NCBI GenBank assembly: GCA_026706485.1
Contig: JAPOYR010000008.1
Coordinates: 125,836 to 189,835 of the forward strand
DNA: 64,000 bases
Reading direction: 5' to 3'
Source of the DNA: Chloroflexota bacterium
GTDB taxonomy: Bacteria; Chloroflexota; UBA11872
Shown: positions 48,775-56,519 of the stretch, one piece after another
How positions within the stretch are numbered: the stretch's first letter is position 1
Layout: each line of letters starts with the position of its first letter
Notes under the pieces: model-generated
Seen by the model: the letters and a program-made list of their open reading frames with translations, nothing else
What the model was told of the DNA's origin: nothing
Databases searched by the model: none
Translations under genes and position numbers: made by a program

Positions 48775-49586
48775 CTACCGCCGCCCTGCCCGCTGAGACC
48801 GCCGCGCGTCTGGATATGCGCCAGATGGCGCAGTTCGTGATGGACGGCTTCATCGAGTTTGACGACCTGGTGCCGGAGGACCTCAACGCCGCGGTCCACG
48901 AGGAGCAGCTTCGCGCGCCTCGCGACGCCACCTGGGATCCCAAGATTCCCGACGCGTTCCTGGACACCTCGCCCGCCTCCCAGACCGTGCTGGAGCTGCC
49001 GCGCGTGAAGGCGATTCTCGCCACGCTGCTCGGCCCGTCCTACATCCACGACTGCTCCTTCCTGCACATCACCCCGGCAAACCAGCGAAGCTCACAGACC
49101 TGGCACGTCGACCACGACCGCGACGGCCGGCGGCTGACGCGTGAGGACTTCTACCGCTTCAACATCCTGATCGCCTATTTCTCCCACGACGTGCCGCGCG
49201 AGATGGGCCCCACGCTGATCCTGCCGGGGTCGCACCTGCGCCAGGTGGGCCACGACATCTCGCGCTACCGCAACATCGCCGGACAGCAGCATCTGGCCGG
49301 TCCCGGCGGGCGCATCGCCTTTCTGCACGACGCGCTGTGGCACTGCGCCCAACCGAACCTCACCGACCAGCCGCGATTCATGTTCAAGGTGCGCTATCAC
49401 TCCGCCGAGCCGCAGGGTGGGCACTTCGACGCCACCGGTTGGGACAGCCTCGAGATGTGGCGCCTGTTCCGGGACAACGTGAATCGTCACGCCTGGCAAG
49501 GCTCCGCCTGCGATCGCATCGCCGCCCTGCGTGACGACTGGTGGCGCTACCTTTGTGGGGCCGATTCAGAGAGCGTAGCGGCGTAG
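48771..49586 (+). CDS. Phytanoyl-CoA dioxygenase (PhyH) family protein, copy 1
   Basis: 271-residue Fe(II)/2-oxoglutarate-dependent oxygenase of the PhyH family, in the jelly-roll fold. The iron ligands are visible as H112-x-D114 (WHVDHDRDG) and the distal H191 (ALWHCAQPN); R202 (QPRFMF) may hold 2-oxoglutarate. It differs from copy 2 at about 29 of 271 positions by hand alignment, mostly surface-type substitutions, so both are probably functional. Such enzymes hydroxylate diverse small molecules and lipids; the substrate is unknown. The start codon is coupled to the remnant reading frame just upstream. Confidence 0.9.
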   Translation: MTTAALPAETAARLDMRQMAQFVMDGFIEFDDLVPEDLNAAVHEEQLRAPRDATWDPKIPDAFLDTSPASQTVLELPRVKAILATLLGPSYIHDCSFLHITPANQRSSQTWHVDHDRDGRRLTREDFYRFNILIAYFSHDVPREMGPTLILPGSHLRQVGHDISRYRNIAGQQHLAGPGGRIAFLHDALWHCAQPNLTDQPRFMFKVRYHSAEPQGGHFDATGWDSLEMWRLFRDNVNRHAWQGSACDRIAALRDDWWRYLCGADSESVAA

Positions 49587-49713
49587 GCGGCCAGGTCAGC
49601 CGGTCGCTCGCCGCGTCCGCAGCCGCGCGCGAATGCACAAAGATTTGGATAATGGCCCCGGCGCGTTGCCGCGATTTGCCGGATCCGACCACGCGGATCG
49701 ACCTGAGGGGGAC

Positions 49714-49983
49714 ATGGCCGAGGAACGCCAGCAAATCCTCATCCTGCATGCGAACAGTCTCAACCTCACCGCGCCGGTGGTGGCCTGGGCGCTGTTCGAC
49801 GGCACGCGGCCCAAAGACGATCAAATGAAGACCGGCGACGCGGACGAGCCGCCCTATGCCAGCGTGGTGGACGCCATGCGCGACGGCTGGCGCGTCATGC
49901 AGCTACCCCAACCGCCTGGCGAAATTGATCCCGGTTACCTGGACCATGAATTCGTGCTGGAGAGGATGGTGCCCGCCCCATGA
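49714..49983 (+). CDS. Small protein of unknown function, translationally coupled to PhyH
   Basis: 89 residues, ATG at 49714. The stop overlaps the phyH copy 2 start (ATGA). Sequence features: a hydrophobic strand ILILHANSLN, an acidic-basic loop GTRPKDDQMKTGDADEPPYA, a probable helix VVDAMRDGWRVMQLP, and a C-terminal GYLDHEFVLERM. No signal peptide, no cysteines and no domain I recognise. In copy 1 the same gene is reduced to 15 codons. Coupling suggests it is made together with the dioxygenase, perhaps as a partner or chaperone (inference). The in-frame ATG at 49633 could add 27 residues, but the leader of copy 1 diverges there in frame, so the shorter start is preferred. Confidence 0.7.
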   Translation: MAEERQQILILHANSLNLTAPVVAWALFDGTRPKDDQMKTGDADEPPYASVVDAMRDGWRVMQLPQPPGEIDPGYLDHEFVLERMVPAP

Positions 49984-50795
49984 CTACCGCCGCCACGCCC
50001 GCCGAGACCGCCCCGCGTCTGGATATGCGCCAGATGGCCCAGTTCGTCATGGACGGTTTCATCGAGTTCGACGACCTGGTGCCGGAGGACCTCAACGCCG
50101 CCGTCCACGAGGAGCAGCTGCGCGCGCCCACCGACGCCCGCTGGGAGCCCAAGATTCCCGACGCGTTCCTGGACACCTCCCCCTCCACGCAGGCCGTGCT
50201 CGAGCTGCCGCGCGTGAAGGCGGTGCTCGCCACGCTGCTCGGCCCGTCCTACATCCACGACCACTCCTATCTGCACATCACGCCCGCGGGCCAGCGAAGC
50301 GCCCAGTCCTGGCACGTCGATCACGACCGCGACGGGCGGCGGCTGACTCGCGAGGACTTCTACCGCTTCAACATCCTGATCGCCTACTTCACCCACGACG
50401 TGCCGCGTGAAATGGGCCCCACGCTGATCCTGCCGGGGTCGCACCTGCGCCAGGTGGGCCACGACATCTCGCGCTATCGCAACATCGCCGGACAGAAGCA
50501 CCTCTCCGGTCCCGGCGGGCGCATCGCCTTTATCCACGACGCGGTCTGGCACTGCGCCCAGCCGAATCTCACCGACCAGCCGCGCTTCATGTTCAAGGTG
50601 CGCTATCACCCGGCCGAAGCGCAGCGCGGGCACTTCGACGCGACTGGTTGGGACAGCCTGGACATGTGGCGCCTATTTCGCGACAACGTGAACCGCCACG
50701 CCTGGCAAGGCTCCGCCAGCGACCAGGTCGCCGCCGTCCGCGACGACTGGTGGCGCTACCTCTGCGGGGCGGACGCCGAGGATGTAGCCGCGTAG
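49980..50795 (+). CDS. Phytanoyl-CoA dioxygenase (PhyH) family protein, copy 2
   Basis: 271 residues; same motifs as copy 1 (WHVDHDRDG with H112 and D114, and H191 in AVWHCAQPN). Differences from copy 1 include C95H, F97Y, N104G and G216R, clustered around the active-site entry and the C-terminal tail, so substrate preference could have shifted (inference). Overlaps the stop of the small gene at 49714-49983 by ATGA, indicating coupled translation. Confidence 0.9.
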   Translation: MTTAATPAETAPRLDMRQMAQFVMDGFIEFDDLVPEDLNAAVHEEQLRAPTDARWEPKIPDAFLDTSPSTQAVLELPRVKAVLATLLGPSYIHDHSYLHITPAGQRSAQSWHVDHDRDGRRLTREDFYRFNILIAYFTHDVPREMGPTLILPGSHLRQVGHDISRYRNIAGQKHLSGPGGRIAFIHDAVWHCAQPNLTDQPRFMFKVRYHPAEAQRGHFDATGWDSLDMWRLFRDNVNRHAWQGSASDQVAAVRDDWWRYLCGADAEDVAA

Positions 50796-50804
50796 GGGGC
50801 GAGA

Positions 50805-50969
50805 TCAGCCGGTTGGTGGCCGCTTTCGCAGCCGCGCGACGACTTCGCCGGCGGGCTGAACCTCGCCGGACGCAATCTGCCGCTCGCCCAAAGCCAGAAT
50901 CTTGAGCAGCGCCAGCGTCTCTTGCATTTGTCTGTCGCTGATTCACCTGGTCGGGTCGGATTGCTGCAC
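50805..50969 (-). pseudogene. Antitoxin-like small gene with an in-frame TGA
   Basis: GTG at 50969 has a near-perfect ribosome-binding site (AAAGGAGGCGG, 5-6 nt upstream). The frame reads MQQSDPTR, then a TGA, then ISDRQMQETLALLKILALGE and RQIASGEVQPAGEVVARLRKRPPTG to a final stop. The part after the TGA resembles the C-terminal helices of RelB/ParD-type antitoxins (LLKILALGERQI, EVVARLR). An ATG at 50927 could restart translation of 40 residues, so the piece may still be expressed. No toxin gene lies downstream; the next gene is phyH on the opposite strand. The tail of the same gene is found duplicated at 49596-49628. Confidence 0.55.
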
Positions 50970-51130
50970 GGCCCGCCTCCTTTCGGACCAAACGTAGACC
51001 AGATTTTGCTTCGATCACACGGCGGTCAAGCACGCGGCGGATCGCGCGGTGTATGGTCGAAGCGGCGTGCACGTTGCTCGGGAGTCCGTGCCGGTCGCGA
51101 TAGGCCGGGCCGGTCGCTATGGTCGCCTGC

Positions 51131-51769
51131 ATGAGTCAAGTGCCCGCGGATCTGACGTTTCGACCGGTTGAGGCGGCGACCTGGGGGGACTTGGAGCGGC
51201 TGTTCGAGTCGCGGGGCGGACCGTCCTATTGCTGGTGCATGCCGTATCGGGCGACGCCGGAGGAGAACCGGAACCTCAACCGCGAAACGCGGAAGGAAGG
51301 CATGCAGGCGCGGGTGATGGCGGGCGTGCCGGTGGGTCTGCTGGCCTATGCCGGCGGCGAACCCATTGGCTGGTGCTCGATCGCGCCGCGTCCCACGTTT
51401 CCCCGGCCCAACACATCGGCGGTCCCAGGCGCGGCGCGCGCCGACGATCCGTCGGTCTGGTCACTGACATGCTTCTTCGTGCCGCGGAGATTGCGCGGCT
51501 GCGGCCTGGTGTCGCGTCTGCTTCAGGCCGCGCTGGACTATGCCCACGAGCAGGGCGCGGCGGCGGTTGAGGCCTATCCGGTCGATCCCGACTCGCCGAG
51601 CTACCGCTTTGGCGGGCTCCGGCCCATGTTCCGGGCCGTTGGCGCGCGCGAGCTGGGTCCGCTGGGACGTCGGCGGCATGTTGTGCGGGTCGAGCTCGCG
51701 GGCGAATCCCCCTCACCCCAAACCTCTCCCGCGGTGGGGAGAGGGGGTTCCGACGACCTGCTCGACTGA
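51131..51769 (+). CDS. GNAT N-acetyltransferase
   Basis: 212 residues (ATG 51131; 51119 would add four residues). GNAT-type features: FRPVEAATWGDLERLF at the start, GWCSIAPRP before the acetyl-CoA region, and FVPRRLRGCGLVSRLLQAALDYA as the pyrophosphate-binding loop (R/Q-x-x-G-x-G/A pattern). Similar proteins acetylate amines or N-termini. The last ~20 residues (SPSPQTSPAVGRGGSDDLLD) come from a D-type repeat (51708-51751) that runs through the stop codon, so the C-terminus appears recently altered. Confidence 0.85.
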   Translation: MSQVPADLTFRPVEAATWGDLERLFESRGGPSYCWCMPYRATPEENRNLNRETRKEGMQARVMAGVPVGLLAYAGGEPIGWCSIAPRPTFPRPNTSAVPGAARADDPSVWSLTCFFVPRRLRGCGLVSRLLQAALDYAHEQGAAAVEAYPVDPDSPSYRFGGLRPMFRAVGARELGPLGRRRHVVRVELAGESPSPQTSPAVGRGGSDDLLD

Positions 51770-51921
51770 GGGTCGACAACACAAAGTGAGGTGGAATCCC
51801 GGGCTGCGCGCAGCCCGGGCCACCGAACAGGCCGGGCGGCCACAGGGGCCGCCCCTACGCCGAGCGGACCGGCACGCGGCGAGTTGTGCATCCGCCCTGA
51901 TATGGGAGCCTATCCGCCGTT

Positions 51922-52815
51922 ATGGGATACCTCGTAGCAGCCGTGGCGCTGGCGGTGTCGTTTGGGCTGATTCAGCGCGCGGCGCAGCGACGGCGCGGGC
52001 ACTACTTTTACGTGTCCGTCACCAACTACGCCGTCGCCACGCTGGTGGCGCTGGTGTGGGTGGCCGCACGGGGCGGCTGGGAGGCGTCGGCGCTGGCCTA
52101 TTGGGTGGGCGCGCTCAACGGCGTCGGATTCGCCGTGCTCTTCGTGCTGCAGTACTTCATGCTCGGGCAGCGGGGCGTGGGCGTCACCTTCGCGCTCGGC
52201 TCACTGTCGCTGCTGGCCCCGATCAGCGTGTCACTGGTGGTGTTCGGGGAGCCGGCCGAAGCGATCACGCTGGTCGGCATCGCGCTGCTGGTAATTGCCG
52301 CGCCCCTGATCGCCTATCGCCGCATGCCCATGCTGCCGGCGGTGAGGGTGGGCCTCTATTGGGCGGTGGTCGCCGGTCTGCTGGGATTCACCGCGGGCAC
52401 GCTGATCTCGTGGAAGGTCATCAGCGAAGTCACGCCCAGCGCCGACCGCGACGCGTTCGTACTGGCGACGTTCGCCGGCGCGACGGTGACGGCGGGCGTG
52501 ACGCTTGCCATCCGACGCTGGAGCGAGGGTCCGGGTCCGCCGTTGCGTCGGCAGGGTCAGGCGGGCGCGCCGGCGTGGATTCCGCTGCCGATCGTGATGG
52601 GCGTCGGCCTGGGGCTGTGCAACGTGGTGCAGCTTTGGGTGTTTCTCGCCGCCCTGCGCGAGGTGCCGGGGGCGGTGGCTTTTCCAGTGCACAGCGCGGG
52701 CACGGTGCTCGTCATCACGGTGGCCGGTTGGATCGTCTGGCGCGAACGGCACGGGCCGGTGACGTTGCTGGGCATCGCGGCGGCGCTGGCGGGGCTGGTA
52801 TTAGTCAACCTCTGA
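51922..52815 (+). CDS. EamA/DMT-type transporter
   Basis: 297-residue integral membrane protein with about ten hydrophobic helices in two five-helix halves, typical of the drug/metabolite transporter superfamily. Motifs at the half ends include LLAPISVSLVVFGEPAEAITLVGIALLVIAAPLIAY and the related C-terminal FPVHSAGTVLVITVAGWIVWRER. The substrate is unknown. It stands between two repeat clusters with no obvious operon partner. Confidence 0.88.
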   Translation: MGYLVAAVALAVSFGLIQRAAQRRRGHYFYVSVTNYAVATLVALVWVAARGGWEASALAYWVGALNGVGFAVLFVLQYFMLGQRGVGVTFALGSLSLLAPISVSLVVFGEPAEAITLVGIALLVIAAPLIAYRRMPMLPAVRVGLYWAVVAGLLGFTAGTLISWKVISEVTPSADRDAFVLATFAGATVTAGVTLAIRRWSEGPGPPLRRQGQAGAPAWIPLPIVMGVGLGLCNVVQLWVFLAALREVPGAVAFPVHSAGTVLVITVAGWIVWRERHGPVTLLGIAAALAGLVLVNL

Positions 52816-53053
52816 GCTGTGCGTGGAATCTCCTCACTCCCGGATCGTGTCAGGGTCAGGCTCTAGCCCCCTCCCCTGGGAAACCATCGAATAGTGAGGT
52901 AGGGGCGGGACTGAGACCCGCCCGACACCAAGCATTTGGCGCGCATTCAGGTTTGGTGAGGGTAGATTCCCGCCTTCGCGGGAATGACGGAGGGGCTACG
53001 CAAATTCCTCCCTGGGGAGAGGGGACCGGATGCCCGGGTGCTGGCGCTCGCCC
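52816..53053. repeat. Convergent gap with ATTCCC palindrome, copy 6
   Basis: Contains a GGGGCGGGACTGAGACCCGC hairpin (about 52899-52925), the ATTCCC palindrome at 52966-52985 with shortened left flank, and D-type fragments (about 52865-52885 and 53005-53035). No gene is seen. Confidence 0.75.
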
Positions 53054-53677
53054 TCAGCCAGCTTTTCGGTAGCCGGATCTCGTGAGCGCCAGGTCGAGGT
53101 CGGCGTCGCTTTCGGTCCCGGCTGAGACCGTGCCTGCCTCGACCGCGAATCCCAGCGACTCGAACATGCGCCGGCTGCGGACGTTTTCCGCGTCGACGCA
53201 GGCGTAGATCACGTCCACGCCCTCGCGGCGGAATCCGAAATCGAGCAGCAGGCCCACGGCCTCGCGGCCTAGCCCCTGTCCCCACAGGGCGGGGACTCCA
53301 ATGGCGATGTCGATGCGCCGCACGTCCTCGTCCGGATGACGCGCCGCCAGCCGCTCCAGGTTCATGCACTGCAACCAGCACTCGCCGATGGGCTCGCCGT
53401 CCGCCTCCATGAGAAAGCAGTGCGCGTTGACCGAGATCGCGCGGTAGATGCGCTGCACCTCGTCCAGCGTGCGTGACTCAATCTCGTCGCCCTCGGCCCA
53501 CGCCAGCACCTCGGGATCGTTGTTCCAGGCCAGCAGCGGCGTCCAGTCGCCCTCGGTCAGCGGCCGCAGCAGCAGTCGTGGTCCGCGCAGCGTGACGTCA
53601 TGCGCCCGAAGCGTCGCCGGAGGATGCGTCAATGCCCGGCGGTGCTCGTCTGTCGTGGCGTGAGCGTCGCTGCACAT
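53054..53677 (-). CDS. GNAT N-acetyltransferase, RimJ/RimL-type
   Basis: About 207 residues from ATG 53677. The ribosomal-protein-acetyltransferase-like pattern is clear: LLLRPLTEGDWTPLLAWNNDPEVLAWAEGD (start of domain), FLMEADGEPIGECWLQ, DIAIGVPALWGQGLGREAVGLLLDFGF (acetyl-CoA loop) and VYACVDAENVRSRRMFESLGF-like IYACVDAENVRSRRMFESLGF. The first ~25 residues (MCSDAHATTDEHRRALTH) are unusual, and the true start may be later, though no good start codon with a ribosome-binding site is seen. Divergent from the next gene. Confidence 0.88.
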   Translation of the reverse strand: MCSDAHATTDEHRRALTHPPATLRAHDVTLRGPRLLLRPLTEGDWTPLLAWNNDPEVLAWAEGDEIESRTLDEVQRIYRAISVNAHCFLMEADGEPIGECWLQCMNLERLAARHPDEDVRRIDIAIGVPALWGQGLGREAVGLLLDFGFRREGVDVIYACVDAENVRSRRMFESLGFAVEAGTVSAGTESDADLDLALTRSGYRKAG

Positions 53678-53728
53678 GCGGGCGGGCCTATACTTCGCCC
53701 GGTTGGGCCGCAAGCTGGCGAGTCTCCC

Positions 53729-55291
53729 ATGAAGCTGCGCAACGTCAACACCACCGACATCGCCGCCGCCATCGAGGCGGGCGCGCGGACGATGGCGAGC
53801 GTGTTCAACGCGGACGACGACGACATCCCGTTCTTTGGCTCCCAAGTGTGGCCCGACCCGCGCCTGGCGTTCAGTTCGGTGCACTCCGAGGGCCACGTTC
53901 CGGGGCGACACCTCAACGCGCTGCTGACGGCGGAGTCCCTGGGGTTCCCCATCGACGAGGCGGCAGTCGAGAAGCACGCGCGGGCGGCGTTCTTTTCGTA
54001 TAGCGGTTCGGTGCCGTTGCCGCTCAACCGCGAGCGCGTCGACGGTCCGCTGGTGAACTTTCGTCCACACAACGTGCGCGAAGGCTTCCACGCGCTCTAC
54101 GCCTTGGCGCGCTTCCGAGACTCGGTCCAAGCGCGCGATGTGGCGGAGGCGAGCATTGGGGCCATCAACGAGCTGTGGGATCCCGATCGCGACTGGGACT
54201 ACGAAGGCGCCGCGCGCGCGCACGGCATCGACGTCAAAGTCGAGACCACCTTCATCCGCGGGGTGGGGCGCGCCATCGGTCCGCTGGTCAAGTACTACCG
54301 TGCGACCGGCTACGGCCCGGCCCTGGAGCTGGCCATCCGGCTCAAGGACAAGGCCGTGGCGGACCACTTCACGGCCGACGGCAGCTACTCCACCGAACGT
54401 TTCGGTCCGCACACCCACTCCACCACCTGCGTCATGTCCTCGCTGGCGCAGCTGGCCGATCTGATGAACGACGCGCCGTTGATGGGGCGCGTGCGGACGT
54501 TCTACAGCCGCGGGCTGTGGGAGATCCGCGACGAGCTTGGCTGGGTCATCGAGAGCAGCCTGCCGGACGCTGAGCCAGATTTTGGCGAGGTCAACAACAC
54601 CGGCGACATCCTGGAAACGGCCCTGATTCTGGGTCGCTGGGGCTACCCTGACGCCTTCGACGACGCCGAGCGCATCCTGCGCGGGCACTTGCTGCCCAGC
54701 CAGCTCCGCGACGTGTCATGGATTCGCGAGCCGTCCGAACCGGGCGGCGGCGATGGCCGCCGCGACGTGGCCCGGCGTCACCTGGGAGCATTCGGCTTTC
54801 CCGCGCCCTACGGGCACCGGCCGGTCGAGGCCACCCGCATTTCGTTCAACATGGACATCGTGGGCGGCGCCGTGGCGTCGCTCTGTGAGGCCTACCGCGA
54901 CGTGACCCGACACGACGCCGCGGGTCACTGGGTCAATCTGCTATTCGACCACCACACCGAGGAGATCGAGGTCGAGTCGCCGTATCCCAGCGGCGTGCTC
55001 GGCATCACCGTCAAGTGGCCCGGACCGCTCTTCGTGCGTATCCCCGCCTGGGCGGACATCGACGATGTCGTGGTTGAGGGCGCGGTCGCAGCCACGCCGC
55101 GCACGGGGCGCTATCTCATGGTGCCCGAGCCGCCATACGGCCGCCGTATCACGTTCAGGCTCGATCCGCCGACGAGCGAGATGGTTCTGCGGCACCGCAC
55201 GCGCGACATTCGGGTCAGGCTTCGCGGCGACGCGGTCGAGGCCATGGACAACTTTGGCCAGGACCTGACGTTTTTCGATCCGATCGACTAG
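53729..55291 (+). CDS. GH127-like alpha/alpha-barrel protein
   Basis: 520 residues, no signal peptide. The N-terminal ~330 residues have alternating helical segments with aromatic residues (FHALYALARF, WDYEGAARAHGID, FTADGSYSTERFGPHTHSTTC), typical of an (alpha/alpha)6 barrel, and the C-terminal part reads as a beta-sandwich (LFDHHTEEIEVESPYPSGVLGITVKWPG, LFVRIPAWADIDDVVVEG), together resembling the beta-L-arabinofuranosidase family (GH127) and relatives. The catalytic cysteine cannot be assigned with confidence; several Cys are present, for example in THSTTCVM. Start ATG 53729; TATACT at 53689-53694 may be its -10. Confidence 0.65.
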   Translation: MKLRNVNTTDIAAAIEAGARTMASVFNADDDDIPFFGSQVWPDPRLAFSSVHSEGHVPGRHLNALLTAESLGFPIDEAAVEKHARAAFFSYSGSVPLPLNRERVDGPLVNFRPHNVREGFHALYALARFRDSVQARDVAEASIGAINELWDPDRDWDYEGAARAHGIDVKVETTFIRGVGRAIGPLVKYYRATGYGPALELAIRLKDKAVADHFTADGSYSTERFGPHTHSTTCVMSSLAQLADLMNDAPLMGRVRTFYSRGLWEIRDELGWVIESSLPDAEPDFGEVNNTGDILETALILGRWGYPDAFDDAERILRGHLLPSQLRDVSWIREPSEPGGGDGRRDVARRHLGAFGFPAPYGHRPVEATRISFNMDIVGGAVASLCEAYRDVTRHDAAGHWVNLLFDHHTEEIEVESPYPSGVLGITVKWPGPLFVRIPAWADIDDVVVEGAVAATPRTGRYLMVPEPPYGRRITFRLDPPTSEMVLRHRTRDIRVRLRGDAVEAMDNFGQDLTFFDPID

Positions 55292-55575
55292 CCGGGCCGG
55301 ACGGTTTCGCGGAACTCCCGCACGATCCGACGCCGCCGCGCGCGCATGGCCAGGTCGAGATTCGGAGCGTCGGCAGCGGCGGCGAACGCGGCGATGATCT
55401 CGCACATGCCGTCCACGGACCCTGGTGACACGCCTTGTGTCTCCGCCCACGCCACCACCGACTCGAGCGCGGCGATTTGGGGCTCGCGCGCCAGGCGCGC
55501 GGCCAACTCGGCTTGGCGGTCGCGATCGTTTTCCGGTTGAGTGGGGGCGCGCGCCGCCTGTCCTGCACGCGCCAT
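55288..55575 (-). CDS. Small protein of unknown function, divergent from the HTH gene
   Basis: About 95 residues from ATG 55575. Rich in Ala and Arg, with a helical appearance: RQAELAARLAREPQIAALES, then VVAWAETQGVSPGSVDGMCEI and a basic C-terminus MRARRRRIVREFRET. No family recognised. It overlaps the last 4 nt of the GH127-like gene convergently. Promoter elements on the minus strand upstream (55632-55660) are good, which supports expression. It may be a partner of the adjacent HTH regulator (inference). Confidence 0.6.
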   Translation of the reverse strand: MARAGQAARAPTQPENDRDRQAELAARLAREPQIAALESVVAWAETQGVSPGSVDGMCEIIAAFAAAADAPNLDLAMRARRRRIVREFRETVRPG

Positions 55576-55631
55576 CCGGAACCGCCTTGCGAATCGAATC
55601 GGGAATCTGGTGACCACCCTCGGGTTGCGAT

Positions 55632-55675
55632 ATACTAGCATATATGGTTGATTCCGCCAATATAGGGTGTATTCT
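55632..55675. promoter_or_regulatory. Overlapping divergent promoters in an AT-rich island
   Basis: Minus strand: TTGGCG (55660-55655), a 17-bp spacer and an extended -10 TGC-TAGTAT (55640-55632). Plus strand: TTGATT (55648-55653), a 16-bp spacer and TATTCT (55670-55675). The partly symmetric ATATACTAGCATATAT (55630-55645) could be an operator. The region is AT-rich relative to the surrounding GC-rich DNA. Confidence 0.55.
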
Positions 55676-55701
55676 TAGGAAATGATATCGTTCAGGCCAG
55701 A

Positions 55702-56217
55702 ATGACTCGCGAATCCCACACCAGCGATGATCCGCGACCGGGGCGAGGTGAGTTCGCCCGGCGGCTGCGGGCCTACATGGGCTATGCCGACCGCACGCTG
55801 GACGAGGTGGCGGCGGAGTTGCAGGCGGCCGGCGTCAGCGTGAGCCCCAGCACGGTCAATCGCTGGGCGCGCGGCCAGGGGGCGCCGAGCGTCTTTGCCG
55901 CGCGGGAGCTGGGTCGGCTCGTCGAGCGGGCGGGGCTCGCCACCGAGGGCGGCGGCACGGCCTGGCTGCTCGGCGAAGCGCCCGTGGTGTCCGCCGCCAG
56001 CCCGGCGCTCGACCGGGCGGTGCGGGACTGGCGCTTCCGCGCCGCAGACGCGGCGCTGGCCGACGCGCTGGGCGAACGCGGCATCCCCGCGGGCTATCGG
56101 GCGCCGCTCGCGGAGCTCCTGGCGCGGCTGCTCGAGGAGCTGGCCGACGACCCGGACGGCGCCGGTGATGCTCCGGACCCCCTCACCCCAACCCTCTCCC
56201 GCGGGGAGAGGGAGTAG
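55702..56217 (+). CDS. HTH DNA-binding protein, XRE-like
   Basis: 171 residues. The N-terminal part (about 17-63) reads FARRLRAYMGYADRTLDEVA then ELQAAGVSVSPSTVNRWARGQGAPS, a lambda-repressor-like helix-turn-helix with the usual S/T-x-x-x-W-x-x-G pattern in the recognition helix. The C-terminal half is Ala/Leu-rich and probably helical. The last ~15 residues (DAPDPLTPTLSRGERE) are encoded by a D-type repeat (56175-56213), so the C-terminus looks repeat-derived. It probably controls the overlapping divergent promoters upstream. Confidence 0.75.
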   Translation: MTRESHTSDDPRPGRGEFARRLRAYMGYADRTLDEVAAELQAAGVSVSPSTVNRWARGQGAPSVFAARELGRLVERAGLATEGGGTAWLLGEAPVVSAASPALDRAVRDWRFRAADAALADALGERGIPAGYRAPLAELLARLLEELADDPDGAGDAPDPLTPTLSRGERE

Positions 56218-56519
56218 AGCCACCGACTTGGCCTGAGCGCTACCCACGCACCTCGGCTTCCTGGACGGCCCGGTCCGCCGCGCAGATTTCCTCAGGGCCA
56301 ATGAGCCGGGTCCGGTCCCTTCTCCCTGGGGAGAAGGTGAGGATGAGGGGATTCGTTGACGGCGTGGCCGGTGGCCCAGCCGGACCCCCTCACCCCAACC
56401 CTCTCCCACGGTGGGGAGAGGGGGCTCTGGCCAGCGACGCCCGACGCGTCACCGCCGGACGCTCCGCCCGCAGGTGGAGGCGGCTCGCGCTAGAATATCG
56501 AGCGGGCCGGTCCCGCCCG
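56218..56519. repeat. Gap with D-type repeats upstream of tRNA-Gly
   Basis: Contains two further D-type repeats (about 56306-56352 in one orientation and 56382-56427 in the other; the pair could form a large hairpin) and TAGAAT at 56491-56496, which lies 24 nt before the tRNA and may be its -10 element. No gene is seen. Confidence 0.7.

Larger units (their letters stand above)
48637..49628. repeat. Tandem duplication, left unit
   Basis: Aligns by eye with 49624-50836. Order within the unit: leader (GATTYGGATAATGGCC), remnant of a small gene, phyH, then a short 3' flank that reads on the minus strand as the last eleven codons of the antitoxin-like gene seen intact further right (ARLRTRRATG then stop at 49596-49628). 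The unit is 222 bp shorter than the right one because 74 codons of the small gene are missing. Confidence 0.85.
49624..50836. repeat. Tandem duplication, right unit
   Basis: Right copy of the duplication, containing the complete small gene (49714-49983), phyH copy 2 and a 3' flank. The right end falls within the antitoxin-like minus-strand gene (50805-50969). The unit shares leader, gene and flank with 48637-49628. Confidence 0.85.

Noticed and set aside
53054..54688. 544-codon minus-strand frame extending the GNAT gene upstream
   Set aside because: The extension is antisense to the GH127-like gene and lacks acetyltransferase features; real start near 53677.
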